64,000 bases of DNA, from positions 1 to 64,000 of the forward strand of contig JBNMLC010000006.1 in the NCBI GenBank assembly GCA_050874665.1, in the 5' to 3' direction. The position numbers and the translations under genes were made by a program. The DNA is from RUG11237 sp050874665 (GTDB taxonomy: Bacteria > Bacillota > Clostridia > Lachnospirales > Lachnospiraceae). Below, in pieces: positions 28,075 through 36,269 of this stretch. Position 1 is the first letter of the stretch. Each line of letters starts with the position of its first letter. The notes beneath the pieces are model-generated. The model did no database searches and was not told the DNA's origin. It saw nothing but the letters and a program-made list of their open reading frames with translations.

Positions 28075-28629
28075 TTATAATTTTATCATCTGAAAGCATT
28101 TATTTTGCAAATTTTCGTCTTTGTCAAATACACCTCTTGTAGCAACGGTTACCGTTTTACTTCCAGGCTTTTTCACACCCCGCATCGTCATGCACATATG
28201 CTCCGCCTCTAGCACTACCATCACTCCTTGCGGCTCTAAATATTTCATAATAGCATCTGCAATCTGTCCCGTCATCTTTTCCTGTATCTGAGGGCGCTTT
28301 GCATATACTTCCACTGTTCTGGCAAGCTTGCTAAGTCCCGCCACTTTACCGTTCGGTATATAAGCAATACACGCCTTGCCATAAAAGGGCATCAAATGAT
28401 GTTCACAGGTAGAATAAAAGGTAATATCCTTTTCTAATACCAGTTCATTATGCTCTACGGTAAACGTCTTTCCTAAATGCACTCCGGCATCTTCTGTCAG
28501 CCCCGCAAAAATTTCTTCGTACATTCTCGCAATCCGATCTGGCGTTTCCTTTAATCCTTCCCTGTTAATATCTTCCCCGATTCCTTCTAACAAAAGAGTC
28601 ACTGCCTGTTTAATTTTTTCCTGATTCAT
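28075..28629 (-). CDS. folE: GTP cyclohydrolase I
   Basis: This 184-aa enzyme converts GTP to 7,8-dihydroneopterin triphosphate, the first step of folate synthesis. Zinc and active-site motifs are FYSTCEHHLMPFYGKACIAY, GLSKLARTVEVYAKRPQIQE and HMCMTMRGVKKPGS. I choose the ATG at 28629, which aligns with family N-termini. An ATG at 28647 overlaps the folC stop and could instead be used by coupled translation, adding six residues. Confidence 0.92.
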   Translation of the reverse strand: MNQEKIKQAVTLLLEGIGEDINREGLKETPDRIARMYEEIFAGLTEDAGVHLGKTFTVEHNELVLEKDITFYSTCEHHLMPFYGKACIAYIPNGKVAGLSKLARTVEVYAKRPQIQEKMTGQIADAIMKYLEPQGVMVVLEAEHMCMTMRGVKKPGSKTVTVATRGVFDKDENLQNKCFQMIKL

Positions 28630-28643
28630 GTACACCAAGCCTT

Positions 28644-29963
28644 TCATACGCCTATAGGCTTACTTTTCTTTTCCATTTCTTCCAACAATTCCATCAATCT
28701 TCCGATAAAAGATAAGGAACCAAAAGAAAGAATCACGTCATCCTTTTTTGCCAGTAAAAGTGCCATCTCTATTGCCTCTTTCAGGCTGTCTGCTGCTGTC
28801 ACATTCTCATTATAATTGCGTACTGCATACGCTAAATCCATTCCGGGCAACGCACGTTCGTTATCCGGAATCGTAAATGTAATAATCTGACTTGCCAAAG
28901 GAGCTGTTTCTCTTGCAATCTTTTCGTATTCCTTGTCTTTAAAAACCCCCATAAGATATATCATCTTTTTACCTTTTAATTGCTCTTTTATGGTTTTTGC
29001 CAGCTTTCTTGCTGCATCTTCGTTATGAGCACCGTCCACAATAATTCTGGGGCTTCTATGAATCGTTGTAAATCTGCCCAGCCACTTTGTTTTTGCAAAT
29101 CCCTGATAGATTGCCTCCCTCGGTACAGGAAATCCCTTGTTCTGCAGCTCTTCAACTACGTTAAGAGCCAGTACTGCATTGCTAATCTGATGTGTTCCAA
29201 TTAACCCTATTTCAATATTTTGATAATCCTCAGTTCCTATATAGGAAAATATCTGATAATCCAAGTTACTTTCAACAATAACAGCTTTCGAAGCATCTGC
29301 AAAAATAAGTTCTGCTCCTATCCGGTCAGCCTCTTTCCTCAAAACAGCTTCCACCACGGCTTCCTGCTTCATGGATATTGCCGGTACGCCCTGCCTCATA
29401 ATACCGGATTTTGCTTTTGCAATTTCCTCTAATGTATCTCCCAAAATTCCCATATGATCTCTGCTAATGGAAGCAAACACCGTACATAGCTTTTGTTCGA
29501 TGGCATTCGTAGCATCTTGGCCGCCACCTAATCCACATTCTAAAATTACCAAATCACAACCACAGTGTTTGAAATACCATAATGCCAACGCCGTTTCTAT
29601 TTCAAAAGGTGTCGGATGTGAAAAGCCTTCTTCCACCATCTGTTCAGAAATCTCCCGAATCAGAGTAACTCCTTTGGCAAAATCCTTTTTCTCTATATAT
29701 CTGTTATTCACCTGTATCCGTTCCCTATATTTGCATATGGTTGGAGAAACATACCTTCCAACCCTATATCCTGCCTCGCAATAAATCGTAGAAAGATAAG
29801 ATACTACCGAGCCCTTTCCATTTGTTCCTGCGACATGAATGACGGAGATATCCTGTTCCGGATGCTTTAACCTTTCTAATAGTTCTTTGATGTTAGTCAA
29901 TCCTAACACGCTGCCGTAGGCATTCATCTCTTGCATATATTCCCGTGCTTTTCTATAGTCCAT
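28644..29963 (-). CDS. folC: bifunctional folylpolyglutamate / dihydrofolate synthase
   Basis: This 439-aa Mur-ligase-like ATPase adds glutamate to dihydropteroate and then to folates. Motifs are IHVAGTNGKGSVVSYL (P-loop), LECGLGGGQDATNAI, SISRDHMGILGDTLEEIA, IVDGAHNEDAA and the C-terminal SFGSLSFIGRL. It is upstream of folE and 30 bases after pyrI, so pyr and fol genes may share a transcript. AGAGGTG precedes the ATG. Confidence 0.92.
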   Translation of the reverse strand: MDYRKAREYMQEMNAYGSVLGLTNIKELLERLKHPEQDISVIHVAGTNGKGSVVSYLSTIYCEAGYRVGRYVSPTICKYRERIQVNNRYIEKKDFAKGVTLIREISEQMVEEGFSHPTPFEIETALALWYFKHCGCDLVILECGLGGGQDATNAIEQKLCTVFASISRDHMGILGDTLEEIAKAKSGIMRQGVPAISMKQEAVVEAVLRKEADRIGAELIFADASKAVIVESNLDYQIFSYIGTEDYQNIEIGLIGTHQISNAVLALNVVEELQNKGFPVPREAIYQGFAKTKWLGRFTTIHRSPRIIVDGAHNEDAARKLAKTIKEQLKGKKMIYLMGVFKDKEYEKIARETAPLASQIITFTIPDNERALPGMDLAYAVRNYNENVTAADSLKEAIEMALLLAKKDDVILSFGSLSFIGRLMELLEEMEKKSKPIGV

Positions 29964-29992
29964 AGCACACCTCTGTTCTTTATTTTTACAGC

Positions 29993-30424
29993 TTAATTTT
30001 TTTCACCGTATTTTTCTTCACAATACTTGCATCGATAAATCTTCTTTTCTTTGTCTGTCAGCACAAAGACCTGCTTTAACTCCTGCTCAATGGAAGTAAT
30101 GCAACGTGGATTCTTACATTTGATAACATTTTCAATGGTTTCCGGAAGATTTAATTCCTTTTTCTCTACAATCTCACCGTCTTTAATGATGTTTACGGTA
30201 ATATTACAGTCAATAAAACCAAGAATATCTAAATTCAGCCTTTCTATATCACATTCTACCTTGATAATATCTTTCTTTCCCATCACCTGGCTTCGTGCAT
30301 TTTTAATAATTGCAACACAACAATCTAACTTGTCCAGTTTTAAGTCACGATAAATAGACATGCTTTTTCCTGCTTCAATATGATCCAATACAAAACCTTC
30401 GTTTAATTTTCCAACGTTTAACAT
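29993..30424 (-). CDS. pyrI: aspartate carbamoyltransferase regulatory subunit
   Basis: This 143-aa subunit binds nucleotide effectors (ATP, CTP) in its N-terminal domain and links catalytic trimers through a C-terminal zinc domain. The zinc cysteines are visible in CKNPRCITS and RCKYCEEKYG. It lies 9 bases after pyrB, as expected for an allosteric ATCase complex. A PyrBI pair is characteristic of many Clostridia but absent from Bacillus. Confidence 0.93.
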   Translation of the reverse strand: MLNVGKLNEGFVLDHIEAGKSMSIYRDLKLDKLDCCVAIIKNARSQVMGKKDIIKVECDIERLNLDILGFIDCNITVNIIKDGEIVEKKELNLPETIENVIKCKNPRCITSIEQELKQVFVLTDKEKKIYRCKYCEEKYGEKN

Positions 30425-30433
30425 AATTTCCTC

Positions 30434-31354
30434 CTAATCCACTTTGATTTCCAGTAAAGTAAGTATTAGTGCCATTCGTGCATAAACGCCATACTGTACC
30501 TGTTTAAAATACACTGCGCGAGGATCATCATCGACTTCAACAGAAATCTCATTTACCCTTGGAAGTGGATGCAATACCAACATGTCTTCTTTCGCCAGAC
30601 TCATTTTCTTTCTGTCTAATACATAGAAATCTTTCATTCTGACATAATCTTCTTCATTAAAGAAACGCTCTTTTTGCACTCTTGTCATATATAAAAGGTC
30701 TAATTCCGGAATTACTTCCTCTAATCTGACTACTTCCTTATATTCCATATTTTTTGCATCCAGCACTTCTTCTCTGATATATCCCGGCACTCTTAATTCT
30801 TCGGGAGAAATAAGTACAAATTTAACATTTTCATATCTTGACAACGCATGAATCAAGGAGTGAACTGTTCGTCCAAACTTCAAATCTCCGCATAATCCGA
30901 TTGTCAGATTTCCAAGTCTTCCTTTCAATGATTTAATCGTTAATAAATCGGTAATTGTCTGTGTAGGATGCTGGTGACCGCCATCTCCTGCATTTATAAC
31001 CGGAATGGAGGAATGCAGCGATGCCACTAATGGAGCTCCTTCCTTCGGATGACGCATGGCACAAATATCAGCATAACAAGAAATCATTCTAATTGTGTCA
31101 GACACGCTTTCTCCTTTTGCTGCCGAACTGCTGCCTGCTGATGAAAATCCAATTACATTTCCTCCTAAATTCAACATGGCTGCCTCAAAGCTTAATCTTG
31201 TTCTTGTACTTGGTTCATAGAAACAAGTAGCAAGCTTTTTTCCTGCACAGGCATGGGCATATTGTTCAGGATTTTTTTCAATTCTTCCTGCCAAAGCTAA
31301 AATTTCATCTAATTCCTCTACGGTAAAGTCCAATGGGCTCATTAAATGTCTCAT
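30434..31354 (-). CDS. pyrB: aspartate carbamoyltransferase catalytic subunit
   Basis: This 306-aa enzyme joins carbamoyl phosphate and aspartate in pyrimidine synthesis. Motifs are FYEPSTRTRLSFE (carbamoyl-phosphate binding), INAGDGGHQHPTQTITDLLTI, GDLKFGRTVHSL and VLHPLPRVNEIS. The ATG at 31354 has AAAGGAG upstream; a longer frame starts 15 codons earlier without one. Other pyr genes are not in this window. Confidence 0.94.
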   Translation of the reverse strand: MRHLMSPLDFTVEELDEILALAGRIEKNPEQYAHACAGKKLATCFYEPSTRTRLSFEAAMLNLGGNVIGFSSAGSSSAAKGESVSDTIRMISCYADICAMRHPKEGAPLVASLHSSIPVINAGDGGHQHPTQTITDLLTIKSLKGRLGNLTIGLCGDLKFGRTVHSLIHALSRYENVKFVLISPEELRVPGYIREEVLDAKNMEYKEVVRLEEVIPELDLLYMTRVQKERFFNEEDYVRMKDFYVLDRKKMSLAKEDMLVLHPLPRVNEISVEVDDDPRAVYFKQVQYGVYARMALILTLLEIKVD

Positions 31355-31397
31355 TTTAATCTCCTTTATGGTTGTTATTTTAGATTTATATTTACGC

Positions 31398-31434
31398 AAG
31401 AATAGAAAGCCCGGTCAACGGACTTTCTATTCTT
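31398..31434 (-). terminator. hairpin between nitroreductase and pyrB
   Basis: A 12-bp stem (AAGAATAGAAAG / CTTTCTATTCTT) with a short inner CCG/CGG pairing lies 9 bases after the nitroreductase stop. No long U-run follows, but the position suits a terminator for that gene or an attenuator ahead of pyrB. A TTGACC lies in the loop, with TAAATA 18 bases later, and could be a weak pyrB promoter. Confidence 0.55.
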
Positions 31435-31442
31435 ATTATTGT

Positions 31443-31979
31443 CTATTTATATGTTAATAAATCTTCTACCGTTTTTCTTTTTGGTGCTTCCGGACTTTCC
31501 GCAGGATGTCCAATTACTATAAGTGCCACCATTTCCTGTGTTTCCGGTATTTCAAGCATTTTTCCCACTTTTTCATAGTCGAAAATCCCCAAAATTACAC
31601 TTCCAATTCCATATTCATGTGCCGCCAGACAAAAGGTCTGTGTTGCCACCCCGGCATCAAACATCTGCCATGAATCTCCCTTTACCGTTGTAAAAGAACC
31701 ATCTCTCTCATAACCGCATCTATTCTTTACAACAGAAACTGCCACAATCGCCGGTGCAGCATCGATTGTCTTTGCATTAAAAGGCATGGTTGCTTCCGCT
31801 GCAATTTTGTCTTTTAATTCTTTACTCTCCACTACCGTATACCGGGCAATCTGTGTGTTTTTCCACGATGGTGCCATAGAAGCTGCTTCTATTATCTTTT
31901 GTATGGTATCATGCGATACTGACTCTTCTGTAAATTTACGGATACTACGACGAGTATTAATACATTCAATTGTGTTCAT
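31443..31979 (-). CDS. nitroreductase family protein
   Basis: This 178-aa flavoprotein has the NfsA/NfsB-type pattern: CINTRRSIRKF near the N-terminus, AASMAPSWKNTQIARY, a mid segment DAGVATQTFCLAAHEYGIGSV and a C-terminal ALIVIGHPAE. FMN-dependent members reduce nitro compounds, quinones or enones; the substrate is unknown. GAGGAGG precedes the ATG at 31979. It has its own promoter and a hairpin at its end, so it is a single-gene unit beside the sulfur operon. Confidence 0.87.
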   Translation of the reverse strand: MNTIECINTRRSIRKFTEESVSHDTIQKIIEAASMAPSWKNTQIARYTVVESKELKDKIAAEATMPFNAKTIDAAPAIVAVSVVKNRCGYERDGSFTTVKGDSWQMFDAGVATQTFCLAAHEYGIGSVILGIFDYEKVGKMLEIPETQEMVALIVIGHPAESPEAPKRKTVEDLLTYK

Positions 31980-32007
31980 CTCGTTTCCTCCTCTGACCAT
32001 TTTACTT

Positions 32008-32036
32008 ATTATATAATAAATAAACAGCAGTTGCAA
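32008..32036 (-). promoter_or_regulatory. sigma-A promoter of the nitroreductase gene
   Basis: On the minus strand TTGCAA (-35) and a perfect TATAAT (-10) are separated by exactly 17 bases and lie about 30 bases before the nitroreductase start. This separates the gene from the JAMM-ending sulfur operon upstream. Confidence 0.65.
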
Positions 32037-32064
32037 GCCGTTTCATGGCAATCATGCAAATTGC

Positions 32065-32481
32065 TCAGATTTGGATTTCAATTTCATGCACTCTTACATT
32101 TTTGTCAGAATCAATACCGAAAGCTTTTAAAACAGGCTGCTCTCTTTCCATCAAAGACAATATTAGATATTCCATCGTCGGATCATACGCTAAACGCTTG
32201 TCCTCTTCAGACGGTCTAGACGGTGACTCCGGATGTGAATGAAAGTTTCCAATCATAGAAAATCCGTTTGCCCGCATATCCTTTACCGCTGCTAATTGTT
32301 CCTTCGGATCCATAGAAAAATGTTCATTGCTGGCATCCATATTAGTAAGCAGATATACTTTTTTAATTGTTTTCACTCCATCTTCAATAGAACCGGCAAG
32401 AAGACCACAGGATTCATTTGGCAGTCCTTCTATGCAATGCTTTAAAATTTGATCATAATCTTCTTTATTGAGTTTCAACAT
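32065..32481 (-). CDS. JAMM/M67 metallopeptidase (carrier-protein C-terminal processing)
   Basis: This 138-aa zinc protease has the JAMM signature: GNFHSHPESPSRPSEED (HxH...SxxD, about residues 80-93) and an upstream Glu in NESCGLL. In sulfur-transfer clusters such enzymes trim residues after the C-terminal Gly-Gly of a ThiS/MoaD-like carrier; HcyD, QbsD and Mec+ are named examples. Here the carrier gene is two genes upstream and ends GGGAR, a fitting substrate. It is the last gene of the operon. Confidence 0.87.
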   Translation of the reverse strand: MLKLNKEDYDQILKHCIEGLPNESCGLLAGSIEDGVKTIKKVYLLTNMDASNEHFSMDPKEQLAAVKDMRANGFSMIGNFHSHPESPSRPSEEDKRLAYDPTMEYLILSLMEREQPVLKAFGIDSDKNVRVHEIEIQI

Positions 32482-32506
32482 ATCTGGTATTTCTTCCTTT
32501 CCATTT

Positions 32507-33313
32507 CTATTTTTTCATATCGCACTCTGCCTGCTCGTAGTCAATTAATTCTGTAATGGTTGGATTTTCGCCGCATACTGCACAGTGGCAATCTTTTGGT
32601 AATGGTACGGTTCTAAATTGCATTTTTAATGCATCATAAGTCAAAAGACGTCCGGTCAGCAAGTCGCCCTGACCAATAATGTACTTCACAGCTTCCATAG
32701 CCTGCAGACTTCCGATTACACCACCCATTGCCCCAATGACACCTGCCTGCTTACATGTCGGCACTGCATCCTTTGGCGGTGGATTCTTAAATACGCAACG
32801 ATAACATGGACCTTCTCCCGGAACATAAGTCATCAGTTGTCCCTGGAAACGGATAATTCCCGCATGGGAAAATGGTTTTTTCGCCATAACACATGCATCA
32901 TTAATCAGGAATTTTGCCGGGAAATTGTCTGTCCCATCAATAATAAAATCATAGTCTTTCAGAAGTTCCATAATATTTTCAGAAGTTACGAAAGTACGGT
33001 AGGTATCTACTTTGATATCCGGATTAATTGCCAGCATACTTTCTTTTGCTGACTTTACTTTTGCTTTTCCAATGTCTGCTGTAGAATGAATAATCTGTCT
33101 TTGCAGATTAGACAAATCCACCTCATCTGCATCTACAATACCAATATGTCCCACTCCGGCTGCTGCAAGATACATAGCCGCTGGTGCACCCAGACCGCCT
33201 GCACCAATAATCAGCACGCTGGCATTTAAGAGTTTTTTCTGCCCCTTAACACCAACCTCTTTCAATATGATATGGCGTGAATAACGTTCTAACTGTTCGT
33301 TCGTAAATGCCAT
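32507..33313 (-). CDS. ThiF/MoeB/HesA-family adenylyltransferase for a sulfur carrier
   Basis: This 268-aa E1-like enzyme adenylates the C-terminal glycine of a ubiquitin-like sulfur carrier. It has the nucleotide motif IIGAGGLGAPAAMYLAAAGVG, DADEVDLSNLQRQIIH, zinc ligands CYRCVF and CHCAVCGENP, and the GAMGGVIGSLQAMEAVKYI helix. It overlaps the carrier gene stop by one base, and probably acts on that carrier. No molybdopterin or thiamine genes are nearby, so a dedicated HcyF-like role is favoured over MoeB/ThiF. Confidence 0.88.
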   Translation of the reverse strand: MAFTNEQLERYSRHIILKEVGVKGQKKLLNASVLIIGAGGLGAPAAMYLAAAGVGHIGIVDADEVDLSNLQRQIIHSTADIGKAKVKSAKESMLAINPDIKVDTYRTFVTSENIMELLKDYDFIIDGTDNFPAKFLINDACVMAKKPFSHAGIIRFQGQLMTYVPGEGPCYRCVFKNPPPKDAVPTCKQAGVIGAMGGVIGSLQAMEAVKYIIGQGDLLTGRLLTYDALKMQFRTVPLPKDCHCAVCGENPTITELIDYEQAECDMKK

Positions 33314-33522
33314 TATCTTGCGCCTCCTCCCATGAAATACAAGAATTCAATCACATCACCTTCTGCTAACTTTGTTGTATCAAAATCAGCTCTGTCAACA
33401 AATTCATCATTTCTTGTCACTGTCACATAATCTGCATTTTCCACCTGTTCTTTTTCAATCAAAGTTGTGATATTAATTCCTTCTTCATATTCTTTCTTGT
33501 TTCCTGCCACTGTAATTGTCAT
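33313..33522 (-). CDS. ThiS/MoaD-like sulfur carrier with GGGAR tail
   Basis: This 69-aa protein has the small beta-grasp layout of ThiS/MoaD (MTITVAGNKKEYEEGINITTL, then GDVIEFLYFMGGG). It ends in GGGAR, so two residues must be removed to expose the Gly-Gly that is adenylated and thiocarboxylated. The JAMM protease in the same operon is the obvious trimming enzyme. I start at the ATG at 33522, with GGAAG upstream; an ATG four codons earlier lacks space for a site. Confidence 0.87.
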   Translation of the reverse strand: MTITVAGNKKEYEEGINITTLIEKEQVENADYVTVTRNDEFVDRADFDTTKLAEGDVIEFLYFMGGGAR

Positions 33523-33549
33523 TTTTCTTCCCATCCTTTTCTTTTCGTT

Positions 33550-33867
33550 TTAAATAATGTCTGCAAATAATTCAAGAATTGCATCCTTTTTTACAGCTCC
33601 CTTTGTTCTTGCATATTCTTTTCCCTGACTAAATACAATAAGTGTAGGAGCAGCCAGAATATTATATTGTTCTGTCAGTGTTTCTTCATAATTCACATTA
33701 ACTTTGTAAATATCTATTTTTTCTTCGTACTCATCTTCTATATCACCAAGAATTCCTGCCACCATTTTACACGGTACACAAGTATCCGAATAAAAATCTA
33801 CTAATACTGGCTTTTCTGCCTTTAACACAAGCGTTTCAAATTCTTCTTTGTTAATTCTCTTTGCCAT
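33550..33867 (-). CDS. thioredoxin family protein
   Basis: This 105-aa single-domain thioredoxin has the active site DTCVPCKM (CVPC rather than the usual CGPC) in a normal thioredoxin frame (VLVDFYSD..., AAPTLIVFSQGKE with cis-Pro). Its place between tusA and the sulfur-carrier gene suggests it reduces persulfide or disulfide intermediates of the pathway rather than acting as the main cell thioredoxin. Confidence 0.88.
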   Translation of the reverse strand: MAKRINKEEFETLVLKAEKPVLVDFYSDTCVPCKMVAGILGDIEDEYEEKIDIYKVNVNYEETLTEQYNILAAPTLIVFSQGKEYARTKGAVKKDAILELFADII

Positions 33868-33881
33868 AATCTTTCCTTTCT

Positions 33882-34133
33882 CTACTGCTCCTCTTCTACC
33901 TTTCGCACAATAAGAGTATAGGTATCATCTTCATTTTTGTTTAGCTTTAAAATCTGATGTCCTTCTTCTTTGATACTTCTTGGTACATTTTGAACCGGTT
34001 CCCCATCATTCATTCGAATGGCAAGAATCTGTCCATCTTCTAATTCCTCTAAGGCAACTTTTGCCTTTACAAAAGTAACCGGGCAAACAACATCTGTAAT
34101 ATCTACCGTTTCATCAATTTCAAACTCAGCCAT
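33882..34133 (-). CDS. TusA/SirA-like sulfur transfer protein
   Basis: This 83-aa protein has the TusA motif DVVCPVTFVKAKVALEEL, where the CP cysteine carries sulfur as persulfide, followed by the usual beta-alpha sandwich. It overlaps the end of the sulfite-reductase gene by 8 bases and precedes thioredoxin. It probably shuttles sulfide or sulfane sulfur from the reductase toward the thiocarboxylate-forming proteins. Confidence 0.88.
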   Translation of the reverse strand: MAEFEIDETVDITDVVCPVTFVKAKVALEELEDGQILAIRMNDGEPVQNVPRSIKEEGHQILKLNKNEDDTYTLIVRKVEEEQ

Positions 34134-34989
34134 GATAAGCCTCCTTTATCTTTTCTATAAATTTTTCTTTTCCTACTCGATCCAGTGTAAATTTAAATCT
34201 TTCACCGGCATTTGCATAATCTGCAAAGAACTGAATTGCCGCATCTGTAATTCTAAAGAGCTGCTCCTCGTCTGTTACTAACGGCAGTGGTGATTCACCC
34301 TTGCTAATGGTATTTCCAAACGTTCCGCCAAAGGACAGAATATATGCTGACTTGGCATCCCATGCATCTGTTGGACAGGATTTTACACATCTGCCACAAT
34401 AATTGCATTTATCATAATCCACAACTACTTTTCCATCGTTAACGGTAATCGCATTGCAGCGACACGCTTTTTCGCAGACACCGCAGCCGATACATTTGTC
34501 TTCCACCCACTTTACATCTAGTGCTCCCTTAATGCCGACATCATTTTCCTCTGCTTTCAGGCAGTTATTCTGACAGCCGGTGACTCCAAATTTGAATTTA
34601 TGTGGCAGTTCTCTTCCAAAATAGCGGTTATTCAATTTTTCAGCAATGTCCTGTGTATTGATATTTCCGCTTGGACAAATTTCATTTCCCTGACAGGCTG
34701 TCACTGTTCTGACTCTGGGGCCGCATACCCCAGGCTGACAACCGCCCTTTGCCAGTTCCTCTTTTACTTCATCTATATCTGCCAGTTTAATAAATGGTAT
34801 CTCCACGCCTTGTCTGGAGGTTAAATGAACATATCCATCGCCGAATTTTTCTGCTACTTCAGCAATCTTTTTCAGGTTTTCTGCTGTAAGTGTTCCACCT
34901 ACCACCTGTAATCTTAAAGAAAAATTGTTTTTTTGCTTTTGACGCATAAATCCGCCCTTTTTTAACGTTGAGTAATCTACTGCTCCCAT
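34126..34989 (-). CDS. small siroheme/4Fe-4S sulfite reductase
   Basis: This 287-aa protein combines a nitrite/sulfite reductase half-domain (residues about 20-90, GGCQPGVCGPRVRTV) with siroheme-cluster cysteines TACQGNEICPSG and GVTGCQNNC. An inserted two-cluster ferredoxin (CIGCGVCEKACRCNAI and CNYCGRCVKSCPTDAW) follows, with a short C-terminal part. It resembles the anaerobic small sulfite reductases such as AsrC. It would reduce sulfite to sulfide for MetY or CysK. GGAGAG precedes the ATG. Confidence 0.87.
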   Translation of the reverse strand: MGAVDYSTLKKGGFMRQKQKNNFSLRLQVVGGTLTAENLKKIAEVAEKFGDGYVHLTSRQGVEIPFIKLADIDEVKEELAKGGCQPGVCGPRVRTVTACQGNEICPSGNINTQDIAEKLNNRYFGRELPHKFKFGVTGCQNNCLKAEENDVGIKGALDVKWVEDKCIGCGVCEKACRCNAITVNDGKVVVDYDKCNYCGRCVKSCPTDAWDAKSAYILSFGGTFGNTISKGESPLPLVTDEEQLFRITDAAIQFFADYANAGERFKFTLDRVGKEKFIEKIKEAYHG

Positions 34990-35013
34990 ATACGCACTCT
35001 CCTTTATGTTTCC

Positions 35014-36249
35014 TTACGCATTTAAAATTGCCTGTTTAAAATCGGCTTTTAAGTCTTCAATATCCTCTATTCCCACGCTGACACGAATCAGGTCATCATA
35101 TACACCAGAGGCCTCTCTCTCCTCTTTTGTCAAATGTAGTGCCAATGTAGATTCTGGATGAATCACCAATGTCTTGGTATCTCCAATATTTGACAATATG
35201 TACGGTATCTTTAATCCATTAACGATTTTGAATGCTCTTTCTTTGCTCCCTGCACGTAATGTAAGAATGGCACCATAACCGTTCTGCATTTGTTTTTTCG
35301 CTATTTCATGATATCTGCTGTCTAAAAGTCCAGGATAATTTACGGTGATTCCTGCCTCCAATGTTGTCAAATACTCCGCAAGCTCTAAAGCATTGGCACA
35401 TTCTCGTTCCATACGAAGTCCCAGTGTTTCCAATCCTACACAGTTTAAAAATGCATTTTGCGGGGACAGACAGGCTCCCATATTTCGGAACAAGCCATTT
35501 CTCAGCTTCGCAATATATGCCATTTTGCCAAACTTTAAATATTCCTTCAAACCAGGATAACGTTTAGAATCCCATTGGAAGCTTCCTCCGTCCGTTAAAA
35601 TTCCACTAATTGCATTACTGCTTCCGTTGATATACTTTGAAGATGAATTTACTACAATATCTGCTCCTAATTCTAACGGTCTTGTAAGGTAAGGTGATGC
35701 TACCGTATTATCAATAATTAACGGAAGATTATGTCTGTGGCTCACCTCTGCAACCGCCGCAATATCTGTGACATCTAGTTTTGGATTTCCTATCGTTTCA
35801 GCAAACACTACTCTTGTTTTTTCTGTAATGAGTTTTTCAAATTCTTCCGGATCATTTTCTTTTACATAGACTGTTTTAATTCCAAATGCCTCAATATCAT
35901 GAAGCAAATCTACAGTTCCGCCATACAGACCTGCAGCCGCAACAATTTCATCTCCGCTCTGTAAAATATTTAAAAAGGCATTGGTCAATGCTGCCATGCC
36001 GGAAGCACATGCAATACTGGCAATTCCTTTTTCTAACTTTGTTATTTTCTTTTCAAACGCTTCGATGGTAGGATTATTTATTCTTGTATAAGAAAATCCC
36101 ATTGCTTTATTATCAAATATTTTTTCTAATTTTTCCGCACTATCATGGAAGAAGGCGCTGGACTGATAAACCGGTACCATCGTTGCTCCGTAGGGATTAT
36201 CTTCTTTTATATCATGCAACAGCGATGTGTTAAATCCAAAATTCTCCAT
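35014..36249 (-). CDS. metY: O-acetylhomoserine sulfhydrylase
   Basis: This 411-aa PLP enzyme of the Cys/Met metabolism family makes homocysteine from O-acetylhomoserine and a sulfur donor. Motifs are NPTIEAFEKKITKLEKG, ACASGMAAL, the PLP-lysine segment VVNSSSKYINGSSN and the C-terminal SVGIEDIEDL. Length of about 410 is smaller than the roughly 430-aa MetY but in range. In a thiocarboxylate operon the donor may be the carrier-bound sulfur rather than free sulfide, as in Wolinella. Confidence 0.87.
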   Translation of the reverse strand: MENFGFNTSLLHDIKEDNPYGATMVPVYQSSAFFHDSAEKLEKIFDNKAMGFSYTRINNPTIEAFEKKITKLEKGIASIACASGMAALTNAFLNILQSGDEIVAAAGLYGGTVDLLHDIEAFGIKTVYVKENDPEEFEKLITEKTRVVFAETIGNPKLDVTDIAAVAEVSHRHNLPLIIDNTVASPYLTRPLELGADIVVNSSSKYINGSSNAISGILTDGGSFQWDSKRYPGLKEYLKFGKMAYIAKLRNGLFRNMGACLSPQNAFLNCVGLETLGLRMERECANALELAEYLTTLEAGITVNYPGLLDSRYHEIAKKQMQNGYGAILTLRAGSKERAFKIVNGLKIPYILSNIGDTKTLVIHPESTLALHLTKEEREASGVYDDLIRVSVGIEDIEDLKADFKQAILNA

Positions 36250-36269
36250 TCTCTTACTCCAATCTCTTT

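Noticed and set aside
32507..33313. MoeB or ThiF of cofactor biosynthesis
   Set aside because: No molybdopterin or thiamine genes are adjacent, while a trimming protease, MetY and sulfite reductase are; a dedicated sulfur-amino-acid carrier system fits better.
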